Below, in pieces: positions 1 through 5,829 of a DNA stretch of 24,568 bases. Made by a program: the position numbers and the translations under genes. The stretch covers positions 1 to 24,568 of the forward strand of contig CAZOOA010000044.1 of the NCBI GenBank assembly GCA_964581355.1. The letters are read 5' to 3'. The notes beneath the pieces were generated by a model. It was not told where the DNA came from. It was given only the letters and a program-made list of their open reading frames with translations, and searched no databases. The stretch comes from CAZOOA01 sp964581355 (lineage in GTDB: Bacteria > Bacillota > Dethiobacteria > DTU022 > UBA8154). How positions within the stretch are numbered: the stretch's first letter is position 1; the number at the start of each line of letters is the position of its first letter.

Positions 1-179
1 AGGCAAATGCCTTTCTCTGGTCTGCGCAGTTTTTTCGAGAAGCAGGAGCATGGAAAGGGTAAAGATAATATTGATACTAATGTTGATTCTGAAAGTAGCC
101 ATTTAAAGACAATTTATTGTCCAGTGAATCTTTTTTATCTATCTTAAAAAGGATAGCACAAGAGAGGATGATATTTTTT

Positions 180-398
180 ATGGGTTCTTTTACAGCACAA
201 CTGATTATCGGTCACCCTCATCCTAACCATGGGGGAATTAATCCGGATAAGTTAATCTATCTTTCGGAAGGAAGTATACTGCCGCCTGGCAGCCGGATGC
301 CAGGTTGCTGCAAGACGGAGAAACGCGGAAGAACAATAGGCCACTATGTATGGCCCTTAGCATTCACTCAAGCATCCCAAACAGAGGCTTCAAACTAA
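180..398 (+). CDS. Small hypothetical protein, possibly a gene remnant
   Basis: This is a 72-codon frame that I do not recognise. The ATG at 180 is preceded by AGAGAGG at 161-167, 12 bases away, which is rather far. The first 35 residues look protein-like, with a His/Pro/Gly-rich stretch (GHPHPNHGGINP) followed by a hydrophobic LIYLSEG segment. The rest is rich in Cys, Arg and Gly and looks less natural, and it runs through an inverted repeat at 285-304. The frame ends 35 bases inside the 3' end of the opposite-strand HTH gene, which is unusual for an intact gene. It may be the 5' part of a longer gene cut by a frameshift, or chance. No function is proposed. Confidence 0.25.
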   Translation: MGSFTAQLIIGHPHPNHGGINPDKLIYLSEGSILPPGSRMPGCCKTEKRGRTIGHYVWPLAFTQASQTEASN

Positions 399-885
399 AA
401 TAATCCAGCGCCTGGTTTACATCATCCATGTTGTAGATCTTTTTCTCCAGGCAGAATTGAATAACCAAATCGAAGGTTTCACTCTCAGACAAAGAGTAGC
501 CGGCAGAGCCCAAAAGCTTGTCGGTTTCTTTTTTATCCAGTTCGAGAGCTATCGCCAGGGCGATAACTGTATTCCTGCCTGGCCTGTAACCGGATTTGGA
601 GCGTATCTTAGAAAAGTGCCTGCGGTCAACGCCAGCTTTTTTATAGATGTCTGCATCACTGGCATTTTTAGCATCGATGTAATCAAACAAGACTTGCTGA
701 AATGATGGTTGGCGGGTTTTCTCAACATATTCTTCAACTTCACTGATGTGCGGGCTATAAGCTAATGGTTTAGAATGGTCAACAGCAGGTTCTTCCACAA
801 TAATGCTTTCACTTAAAGACAGATTGTCGTCCCATCGCCTTTCTACATAGTCCCGTAATTCCAGCAACAACTTTTCCCCAAGCAC
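364..885 (-). CDS. HTH regulator-like protein paired with a VWA gene
   Basis: The protein is 173 aa with no signal peptide or membrane segment. The GTG start at 885 is chosen because GGAGG (minus strand, 894-898) lies 8 bases upstream and because longer frames would run through the opposite-strand VWA gene. The N-terminal third is acidic and Ser/Pro-rich. The C-terminal 115 residues form a compact all-helical domain with the signature AGVDRRHFSKIRS followed by NTVIALAIALEL and LLGSAGYSL, which resembles an XRE/Cro-type helix-turn-helix. From memory, the same domain occurs in Clostridia and Bacilli next to, or fused to, VWA and macro-domain proteins. Its divergent partner here is a VWA protein, so the two probably form one unit. 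The operator may be the palindrome at 941-954. DNA binding is inferred; this could instead be a protein-interaction module. Confidence 0.75.
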   Translation of the reverse strand: MLGEKLLLELRDYVERRWDDNLSLSESIIVEEPAVDHSKPLAYSPHISEVEEYVEKTRQPSFQQVLFDYIDAKNASDADIYKKAGVDRRHFSKIRSKSGYRPGRNTVIALAIALELDKKETDKLLGSAGYSLSESETFDLVIQFCLEKKIYNMDDVNQALDYFSLKPLFGMLE

Positions 886-940
886 ACTGACCACCTCCGT
901 AAATGTCGCCTCGTGGGCGACCAAATTTAGGAAGAACTCA

Positions 941-954
941 GGTATAATTATACC
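941..954. promoter_or_regulatory. Perfect 14-bp palindrome holding a TATAAT on each strand
   Basis: GGTATAATTATACC is a perfect inverted repeat between the divergent HTH and VWA genes. It contains TATAAT on both strands. On the minus strand it is preceded by TGG, giving an extended -10 (TGGTATAAT) directed at the HTH gene. I see no good -35 for either direction. The site could be a shared -10 region, an operator for the HTH protein, or both. Confidence 0.55.
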
Positions 955-985
955 ATGAATAAAACAAGTTGAAAGGATGATAAGA

Positions 986-1588
986 ATGAACAAGAATCTG
1001 ACGGAGATCATTTTCCTGCTTGACCGGAGCGGCTCGATGTGTGGTCTTGAAAGCGATACCATCGGAGGATTTAACGGGTTCATGGCAAAGCAAAGACAGG
1101 TAGACGGCGATACAACCGTTACCGTTGTCCTTTTCGACGACAAGTACGAGATTCTCTGGAATGGTATTGATGTAAGCAGTGCCAGGCTCACGGAAAAGGA
1201 ATACTACGTGAGGGGCAGAACCGCCCTTTTGGACGCAGTGGGTAAAACCATCCTCGATGTGGGTCGAAGGTTGTCAGAAAAAGATGAAGAAAAAAGGCCA
1301 CACAAGGTTATCTTTGTAATCACCACCGACGGCCTGGAAAATGCCAGCCGTGAATTTTCTTATGCCAAAGTTAAAGAGTTGATAAAGCGCCAGCAAGACA
1401 AATACAACTGGGATTTTATTTTCCTGGGAGCCAACATTGACGTGGCAAAAGAAGCCGACAGCATGGGAATTGCAATTGACAGTTCCTTTAGCTATACTGC
1501 ATCCGAAGATGGCGTCAAGGAAATGTATTGCATGGTAGATAATTTGGTCTCAGAAAAAAGAAAAGAAGAAAAGAAGAAAGAATCGTAA
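986..1588 (+). CDS. VWA-domain protein (TerY-like)
   Basis: The protein is 200 aa and almost entirely a von Willebrand factor A domain. The metal-ion site (MIDAS) is complete: DRSGSM at residues 13-18 (DxSxS), a Thr at 79 in GRTALLD, and Asp115 in TTDG. Mg2+-dependent partner binding is therefore likely retained. The C-terminus is a charged Lys/Glu tail. No signal peptide or membrane segment is seen, so it is probably cytoplasmic. Start choice: AAAGG at 972-976 is 9 bases before ATG 986, while the in-frame ATG at 977 directly abuts it. The gene is divergent from an HTH protein across about 100 bp. VWA proteins of this size are known from tellurite/stress-type (TerY) systems, but no kinase or phosphatase partner is present here, so the substrate is unknown. 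Confidence 0.88.
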   Translation: MNKNLTEIIFLLDRSGSMCGLESDTIGGFNGFMAKQRQVDGDTTVTVVLFDDKYEILWNGIDVSSARLTEKEYYVRGRTALLDAVGKTILDVGRRLSEKDEEKRPHKVIFVITTDGLENASREFSYAKVKELIKRQQDKYNWDFIFLGANIDVAKEADSMGIAIDSSFSYTASEDGVKEMYCMVDNLVSEKRKEEKKKES

Positions 1589-1649
1589 TTCACAATAGGA
1601 AAAAACTGTTATATTGTTATCACATAATAGTCAAAGCAAAAAGAATTAG

Positions 1650-2103
1650 TCAAGATGTGCAGGAACTTCGATAGCTTTCCTTTTTTATATCTTGTAAGAA
1701 ACGCGGATAATAGTATACAGGTCCGGGATCAACTTTACGAAAATAATCATCCAAAAATCTGTGCAAACGATATGAAACTCGCTGGTGCATGACGTTGGGT
1801 GACGGATCTTTTACCAGTATGCCTTCAAGAACCTCGTAACGGTAACCCGGCTCCTCCGGCAGCTCCAGGTAGTCCTTGTAAGTAAACCTTTTACCGCCCG
1901 GTTTTATACACCGCCGGCTTTTCTTGAACCGTTGAATATGATAGCGCCTTGATAACATCGGCAAGCCTGTAGCGGTACTGCTTCTTGCCCAGCTCAATAT
2001 AAGGTATTTTTTTCTCCCTTGTATACCTCCAGATGGTTTCCACGGAAAGGTTCAGGGCTTCGGCCAGGGTCTGGGCTGTTACCAGCTCCTTCTCTTCAGC
2101 CAT
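1650..2103 (-). pseudogene. Frameshifted and truncated HTH-Uma2 (DUF820) gene
   Basis: The 5' part starts at ATG 2103 behind an excellent AGGAGGTGAT site. It encodes an excisionase-type helix-turn-helix (TAQTLAEALNLSVETIWRYT) of about 66 residues and stops with TAA at 1891-1893. Shifting frame near 1885-1905 (minus-strand GGGCGGTAAAAGG) restores a Uma2 endonuclease N-terminus with FTYKDYLELPEEPGYRYEV and SPNVMHQRVS. That frame runs only to 1650 and loses similarity after about 80 residues, so the acidic catalytic residues of the PD-(D/E)XK fold are absent. In intact family members I believe HTH and Uma2 are one chain. A second lesion, probably a deletion, removed the C-terminal half. The promoter is at 2137-2145. 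A separate functional small HTH protein cannot be excluded. Confidence 0.75.
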
Positions 2104-2136
2104 AACATCACCTCCTGCGCTACTATATCAGAATTA

Positions 2137-2145
2137 TACCAGAGC
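2137..2145 (-). promoter_or_regulatory. Extended -10 promoter for the HTH-Uma2 pseudogene
   Basis: On the minus strand TGGTATAAT combines an extended TGn element with a consensus -10. It lies about 35 bases upstream of ATG 2103. No convincing -35 is present, as is common for extended -10 promoters. Confidence 0.45.
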
Positions 2146-2212
2146 TTCCCACCAATTCACAGCAAACATCTGACATTCTTGTTGATGAACATTTTCCTTT
2201 CTGCTATGATAA

Positions 2213-2428
2213 AAACAGAAAAGAAGGGTCACAATCTATTGTCGTGAGGTTGATACGAAAACAAAGCTGGAGATTTTGAAACAGTACTGGTCGAAAGATC
2301 GAAAGGTAACAGACTTGGCGAAAAGATACGGCGTATCCCGGGAATCCATTTATACCTGGGCCAGGGAAGCGGAACAGTTTTTAATAGATTCAGTTCGACA
2401 AAAAGCGCCCCGGACCGGGCTTAAATGA
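2213..2428 (+). pseudogene. Transposase-type HTH gene remnant
   Basis: An open frame lacking any ATG, GTG or TTG at the expected place encodes KTKLEILKQYWSKDRK, then VTDLAKRYGVSRESIYTWAR. This is a clear insertion-sequence OrfA/HTH_23-type helix-turn-helix. The position where a start would be expected reads GTT (2249). The frame ends with TGA at 2426-2428, but the next frame continues sensibly (LNEQDALLQDR), which suggests a frameshift near 2405-2420. There is no ribosome-binding site. I found no terminal inverted repeats or target duplications around it. It is best read as a decayed insertion sequence or a decayed small DNA-binding gene filling the 2104-2498 gap. Confidence 0.6.
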
Positions 2429-2498
2429 ACAGGATGCATTGCTTCAGGACCGGCCTGGAGCATGCTCTTCGTAATGATGAATAAACAGGAGGAAAGGC

Positions 2499-3551
2499 AT
2501 GAATGGTTTCACATGTAAGTTAATTGAACAGGGTGCCAGGCAGGGAAGTTGCTCTACCTTTTACAGGCGTGGTAAGGGATATTTTTCAGATTTCCGTGAA
2601 GACAGGGCCTGTAAAGTAACATTAAAATGGGAAGGCAATGTGCCTAACAGGAAGATAACCTCTGTGCTGCTTTCCAGGCCTGAGGACTATCTCTCCATTT
2701 ATCAATCGGGCTGTAATTTGTCCTGTCGAAAGTGCCATTCCTGGGAATTCAGCCAGTACAAGACAGGGGACTGGTTTTCCCCGGAAGAAATCGCTAAGGC
2801 GGCAGAAGAGTATGCCAGGCAGGTAACCGTTTGGGAGCCAAAAGAAAGGGCGACTTCTGCCCATGCTTCCGACCTTTGCAGCCACTGCGGACACTGTATA
2901 ACGGAAGAAAGACCCTCATCACGGTGCCCGCAAAAACTGCAACCCGAGCAAATTCTTTTCTCTCCCCAGGGTTTTGGCCCGGCCAGAAATATTGTGGCCT
3001 TTACTGGAGGCGATCTGCTCTGCAGCCCGGAATGGTATGGACAATCTGCAGAAAAGATCAAAGAAAAAAACCTGGACCTGCGGGTGCTGCTGGAAACAAA
3101 TGGCTATGGGCTGACTTCGCAAAACTTGGATTACCTCAAAGGTTCCGGGGTCGATTCGTTTTGGCTGGATATCAAAGCCTGGGATGATGAAATCCATAAA
3201 AAATTGACCGGTGTGGATAATCGCTGGATCTTAGGTTTGCCTGAAGAATTGGTCAAAAGGGGCTTCGGCCTGGAAGTGCTGACACTGTATATCCCGGGTT
3301 GGGTAGAGGCCGATCAGATCAAACGGATTGCCGGGCTGGTGGCAAGCGCAAATAAGGAAACATATTTCACCATCTTAGCCTTTTTTGGTCAATACAAATT
3401 AAAAAATGTTCCCAGCCCAAACCTGGAACAAATGCTGGAGGCTTACCAGGTGAGCAGAGAAGCCGGGTTGCAGAATGTCAGGTTGGGCAACTTGGGGATT
3501 TTTTTAAAAAGCCAAAAAGATTATGAAAGATACCAGAAGCATATCCATTGA
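2499..3551 (+). CDS. Orphan radical SAM protein with an extra cysteine cluster
   Basis: The protein is 350 aa, starting at ATG 2499 behind AGGAGGAAA. The radical SAM [4Fe-4S] motif is GCNLSCRKC (Cys72, Cys76, Cys79). A Gly-rich SAM-contacting motif TGGD is at 169-172, and LLETNGYG and LDIKAW follow as in pyruvate-formate-lyase activase relatives. Between the two lies an insert with Cys127, Cys130, Cys133 and Cys143 (CSHCGHC plus a later CP). This spacing resembles a ferredoxin-like auxiliary cluster, as in glycyl-radical-enzyme activases. No signal peptide is present, so it is cytoplasmic. The gene stands alone; no glycyl radical enzyme or peptide substrate gene is adjacent. The substrate is unknown. 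It may be an activase acting in trans. Confidence 0.85.
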   Translation: MNGFTCKLIEQGARQGSCSTFYRRGKGYFSDFREDRACKVTLKWEGNVPNRKITSVLLSRPEDYLSIYQSGCNLSCRKCHSWEFSQYKTGDWFSPEEIAKAAEEYARQVTVWEPKERATSAHASDLCSHCGHCITEERPSSRCPQKLQPEQILFSPQGFGPARNIVAFTGGDLLCSPEWYGQSAEKIKEKNLDLRVLLETNGYGLTSQNLDYLKGSGVDSFWLDIKAWDDEIHKKLTGVDNRWILGLPEELVKRGFGLEVLTLYIPGWVEADQIKRIAGLVASANKETYFTILAFFGQYKLKNVPSPNLEQMLEAYQVSREAGLQNVRLGNLGIFLKSQKDYERYQKHIH

Positions 3552-3616
3552 GGGTTGGCTGCAGGGGAATTCGTGGGTTGTTCCAAGTTGCAAAGGGGAA
3601 GGTAAGTATTGAGATC

Positions 3617-3643
3617 CGGCACCAGTCCCCGAGTACAGTGCCG
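3617..3643 (+). terminator. Weak hairpin downstream of the radical SAM gene
   Basis: CGGCAC at 3617-3622 pairs with GTGCCG at 3638-3643 around a 15-base loop. A T-rich stretch (ATTTTGTTTGTTTT) begins about 10 bases later. It is positioned as a terminator, but the distance to the T run makes it doubtful. Confidence 0.25.
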
Positions 3644-3719
3644 CAGTAGCGAGATTTTGTTTGTTTTAGATAAATTTCAAGGGCATGTCAAAAGGTTTTT
3701 GCGGGTTGAATGTAGAATA

Positions 3720-3834
3720 ATATTACACCTGTCGAAAGCTGCAAACTTTTCAACCTTGCGGTAAGGCAGGAACCTAACATCAGCAGCACATTGCAAAAGC
3801 TGACTGCAGAGCGATGTGCAATCAAGGAAAGGAG
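3720..3834 (+). promoter_or_regulatory. Structured leader upstream of the amphi-Trp gene
   Basis: Just upstream of the start of the amphi-Trp gene, GCACATTGC (3786-3794) pairs over nine positions (one G-U) with GCGATGTGC (3811-3819) across a 16-base loop. The ribosome-binding GGAG follows at 3831-3834. Upstream, CCTT/AAGG (3754-3757/3763-3766) forms a tight hairpin with a 5-base loop, and GCTGC near 3738 can pair with GCAGC near 3786. No T run follows, so it is not a terminator. The stretch CCTGTCGAAAG...GCAAAC vaguely recalls class-I cyclic-di-GMP riboswitches, but the invariant core is not intact. A structured 5' UTR is supported; a ligand is not. Confidence 0.35.
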
Positions 3835-3845
3835 CTGATTTCGCA

Positions 3846-4115
3846 ATGTCAGGCAGGGAGGAAGTCGTTTTTTCCAGTAAGAGTCTACGTGATGTGGAGG
3901 AAATTGGGGATTTTCTCATTCAAGTTGGGCAAAAGCTAAAAGAACAAGGTTATTTCACTATGACCCAGGGAGAAAGACAAATTGAAATCCGTCCGAAGGG
4001 GTCGACCAAGCTGGAGTTGAAATACGAAATTGAAGACAAAGGGAAACATGAGTTTGAAATTGAAATTGAGTGGAAGCCCGGCGTTGCTGGAAGTGAAAAA
4101 ATTGATATCACTTGA
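3846..4115 (+). CDS. amphi-Trp domain-containing protein
   Basis: The protein is 89 aa. ATG 3846 is chosen because GGAG at 3831-3834 precedes it by 11 bases. The sequence fits the small amphi-Trp family: a conserved N-terminal half (VEEIGDFLIQVGQKLKEQGY), a central basic strand, then alternating hydrophilic/hydrophobic beta strands (KLELKYEIED, HEFEIEIEWKPG) with the conserved Trp. The biochemical role of this family is unknown; members are small soluble proteins. A universal stress protein starts 69 bases downstream on the same strand with no terminator between, so the two are probably co-transcribed and may act in a shared stress response. Confidence 0.8.
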   Translation: MSGREEVVFSSKSLRDVEEIGDFLIQVGQKLKEQGYFTMTQGERQIEIRPKGSTKLELKYEIEDKGKHEFEIEIEWKPGVAGSEKIDIT

Positions 4116-4184
4116 TCTGATTCAGCAGTAAAGGCATCAGGAAAAGAATTGATCACTTAGCGTTCCATAAAGGAGAAAAACAAG

Positions 4185-4577
4185 ATGTTTAAAATCCTTG
4201 TAGCGACCGATGGCTCCAAGCACTCCCAGAAAGTAATTAAAGAGGCTATTGAGGTTGCGCAAGCCATGCAAGCCGAAGTGACAGTGTTAACTGTTGAAGA
4301 TTGGACAGCTGTAGACAGAGATAGCGGAGCAAAAAGTAAAGAAGCGCTGGATCGGGCTGTTGCAGTTTTCGAGGAAAAGGGTTTTCCTGTGACCCCCTTG
4401 TTGCGTAAGGGCGCCAAAAGTCCGGCAGATGTTATTATTGAAGTGGCCAAGGAATTTGAGGTAAATCTTATCATCCTGGGAAGCAGAGGTTTAAGAGGGT
4501 TTCAAGATATGCTCCTGGGGGGTGTTAGCAACCGGGTCGTTCAGTTGGCGGATAGAAATGTCATGGTGATCAAGTAG
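4185..4577 (+). CDS. Universal stress protein (UspA family)
   Basis: The protein is 130 aa, a little shorter than the usual 140-150, starting at ATG 4185 after AAAGGAGAAAAA. The N-terminus FKILVATDGSKHSQK carries the Asp of the nucleotide-binding fold. The C-terminus has the ATP-binding G-2x-G-9x-G loop (GSRGLRGFQDMLLGG) followed by VSNRVVQLADRNVMVIK. The Ser or Thr that normally follows the third Gly is replaced by Gly here. ATP binding is therefore likely, with an altered phosphate contact. It is a single-domain cytoplasmic protein, normally a dimer. It lies downstream of the amphi-Trp gene and is closed off by a strong terminator at 4593-4634. Confidence 0.92.
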   Translation: MFKILVATDGSKHSQKVIKEAIEVAQAMQAEVTVLTVEDWTAVDRDSGAKSKEALDRAVAVFEEKGFPVTPLLRKGAKSPADVIIEVAKEFEVNLIILGSRGLRGFQDMLLGGVSNRVVQLADRNVMVIK

Positions 4578-4592
4578 CCCTGAAGAAATGGC

Positions 4593-4634
4593 AAAGCACA
4601 TACAGTCCGGCAAAAGGGCTTTATGTGCTTTTTT
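4593..4634 (+). terminator. Rho-independent terminator of the amphi-Trp/usp operon
   Basis: AAAGCACATA (4593-4602) pairs perfectly with TATGTGCTTT (4622-4631). An inner stem, AGTCC with GGGCT, closes the loop, and the hairpin runs into TTTTTT. It begins 16 bases after the usp stop codon. Confidence 0.9.
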
Positions 4635-4723
4635 CCTTGCAGCAACAATAATCGGGTGTTTACCTTTGCGCAACAAATATTAATGGACTACAAAGCATTG
4701 GCCGTAAAAAGGGGTAAGTATGT

Positions 4724-5518
4724 TTGAAAGTGTTTGGTGCAGATTTCAGCGGGGCCAGAGACCCCAGTAAAGGGATTTATTACGCCGAGGGGTTCTTGCA
4801 GGAAAACCTCCTGAAGATCAACCGGGTTGTTCATTGTGATGATCGCCTGGATTTGCTGTCGGCCATACACTTCTCCAAAGCACCCTGGGGGCTTGATTTC
4901 CCCTTTTCTTTGCCCGTTCAGGCTCAAAGTTCCCTTCAAGTGAATAACTGGGGGGAGCTGTTGGATTTGGCCCTTGACTATTCCCGGGCAGATTTTGAAA
5001 GAGTAACCGGCAGCAGTATTACCTCCCGTTGTGAGGGACGGTGCCAAAGTCATTCTATTTGTTGCCGGGTTGTGGATGCTTCCATCGGTTCCTACAGCCC
5101 ACTCAAAAAGACCAATCCCAATATGCGGGCCATGACATACGCTGGATTAAAGCTGCTATCCTACCTTCGCAGTTTAGGGAACAGGGTTTACCCTTTTGAC
5201 CCGCTGGATCAAAATCTAGCTCGTGTCTATGAGGTTTACCCTTCCTACACCTGGAGCCAGGTGGAGCTGCCCCGCAGTACGAATGTAGAGCGCTTTACAG
5301 GCAGGTTTCAGCAGCGGTACGGCTTCAAAATATCGTTTACCAACTCTTTCTGTCATCCAGAATGCATCGATGCTGCTGATGCAGTGGTTGCCTGTGTAAC
5401 CCTGGGTTATTCCATGTATCTCTATGGGCTTGACCAAGACTGGAGTCAGCAACATTCCTGGATTGGCAAAAATGAGTGGGAGCATCGTTTTACTGAAGGC
5501 ATGATTGTGAAATTCTGA
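4724..5518 (+). CDS. DUF429 family protein (RNase H-like fold)
   Basis: The protein is 264 aa. The start is TTG 4724, with AAAGGGG ending at 4714; an ATG at 4720 is out of frame. Family marks are the N-terminal FGADFSGA strand-turn with an acidic residue, WGLDFPFSLP, YEVYPSYTW and the C-terminal DAADAVVAC helix. This pattern is shared by DUF429 proteins, which are predicted to adopt an RNase H-like fold with a D/E/D metal site. A nuclease-type role is inferred from fold only. A Cys-rich patch (CEGRCQSHSICC, about residues 104-115) is notable and could bind a metal. No operon partner is evident: a terminator lies upstream and a gene stub downstream. Confidence 0.75.
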   Translation: MKVFGADFSGARDPSKGIYYAEGFLQENLLKINRVVHCDDRLDLLSAIHFSKAPWGLDFPFSLPVQAQSSLQVNNWGELLDLALDYSRADFERVTGSSITSRCEGRCQSHSICCRVVDASIGSYSPLKKTNPNMRAMTYAGLKLLSYLRSLGNRVYPFDPLDQNLARVYEVYPSYTWSQVELPRSTNVERFTGRFQQRYGFKISFTNSFCHPECIDAADAVVACVTLGYSMYLYGLDQDWSQQHSWIGKNEWEHRFTEGMIVKF

Positions 5519-5553
5519 ACTATCATTGACATCGCCAAACGGTACTATAATAA

Positions 5554-5790
5554 CCTTTTAGGGCCACTGTCGGAGAACTATTCAATACAATTATCAGTGA
5601 AATTCAATCCATTGCAGGAAAAATTGAAGCTATCGCCGGGTCAGCAGAAAAAATCGGTGCAGGAAGTGAAGATATCTCTGCAGCGGTTGAGGAACAAACA
5701 GCCACCATGAATGAGGTGGCAAATGCAGCCACCGATTTGCAGGCACTGGTTAATGAATTAGATGAAGCGTTGAGCAGGTTTAAGTATTAA
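5554..5790 (+). pseudogene. 3' stub of a methyl-accepting chemotaxis receptor gene
   Basis: The frame is open for 78 codons from just after an in-frame TAA at 5551-5553 and has no usable start. It encodes a Ser/Ala/Glu-rich coiled coil (EIQSIAGKIEAIAGSAEKI, then AVEEQTATMNEVANAA), typical of the last methylation helix of a methyl-accepting chemotaxis protein, ending in LDEALSRFKY. The sensor, HAMP and signalling-hairpin regions are missing, so this is a gene remnant left by deletion or recombination. It lies between the DUF429 gene and the 3' end of mrfB, and no other chemotaxis gene is in the window. Confidence 0.8.
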
Positions 5791-5829
5791 ACAGGAAAGG
5801 GCAACCTTGGATTTCCATGGATTGCTACG

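Noticed and set aside
3..147. Short open frames at the left edge (for example one ending at 62, one at 147) that could be the end of a truncated gene
   Set aside because: Several frames are open and none shows a recognisable motif; the true frame cannot be chosen from this little sequence.
886..1191. Extension of the HTH gene upstream to 1191
   Set aside because: The extra codons are antisense to the VWA domain, including its metal site, and a good ribosome-binding site supports the GTG at 885.
3677..3703. Minus-strand TTGACA with TAAAAC at 17 bases as a promoter
   Set aside because: There is no gene on the minus strand downstream within reach, and the -10 is weak; an antisense transcript is possible but unsupported.
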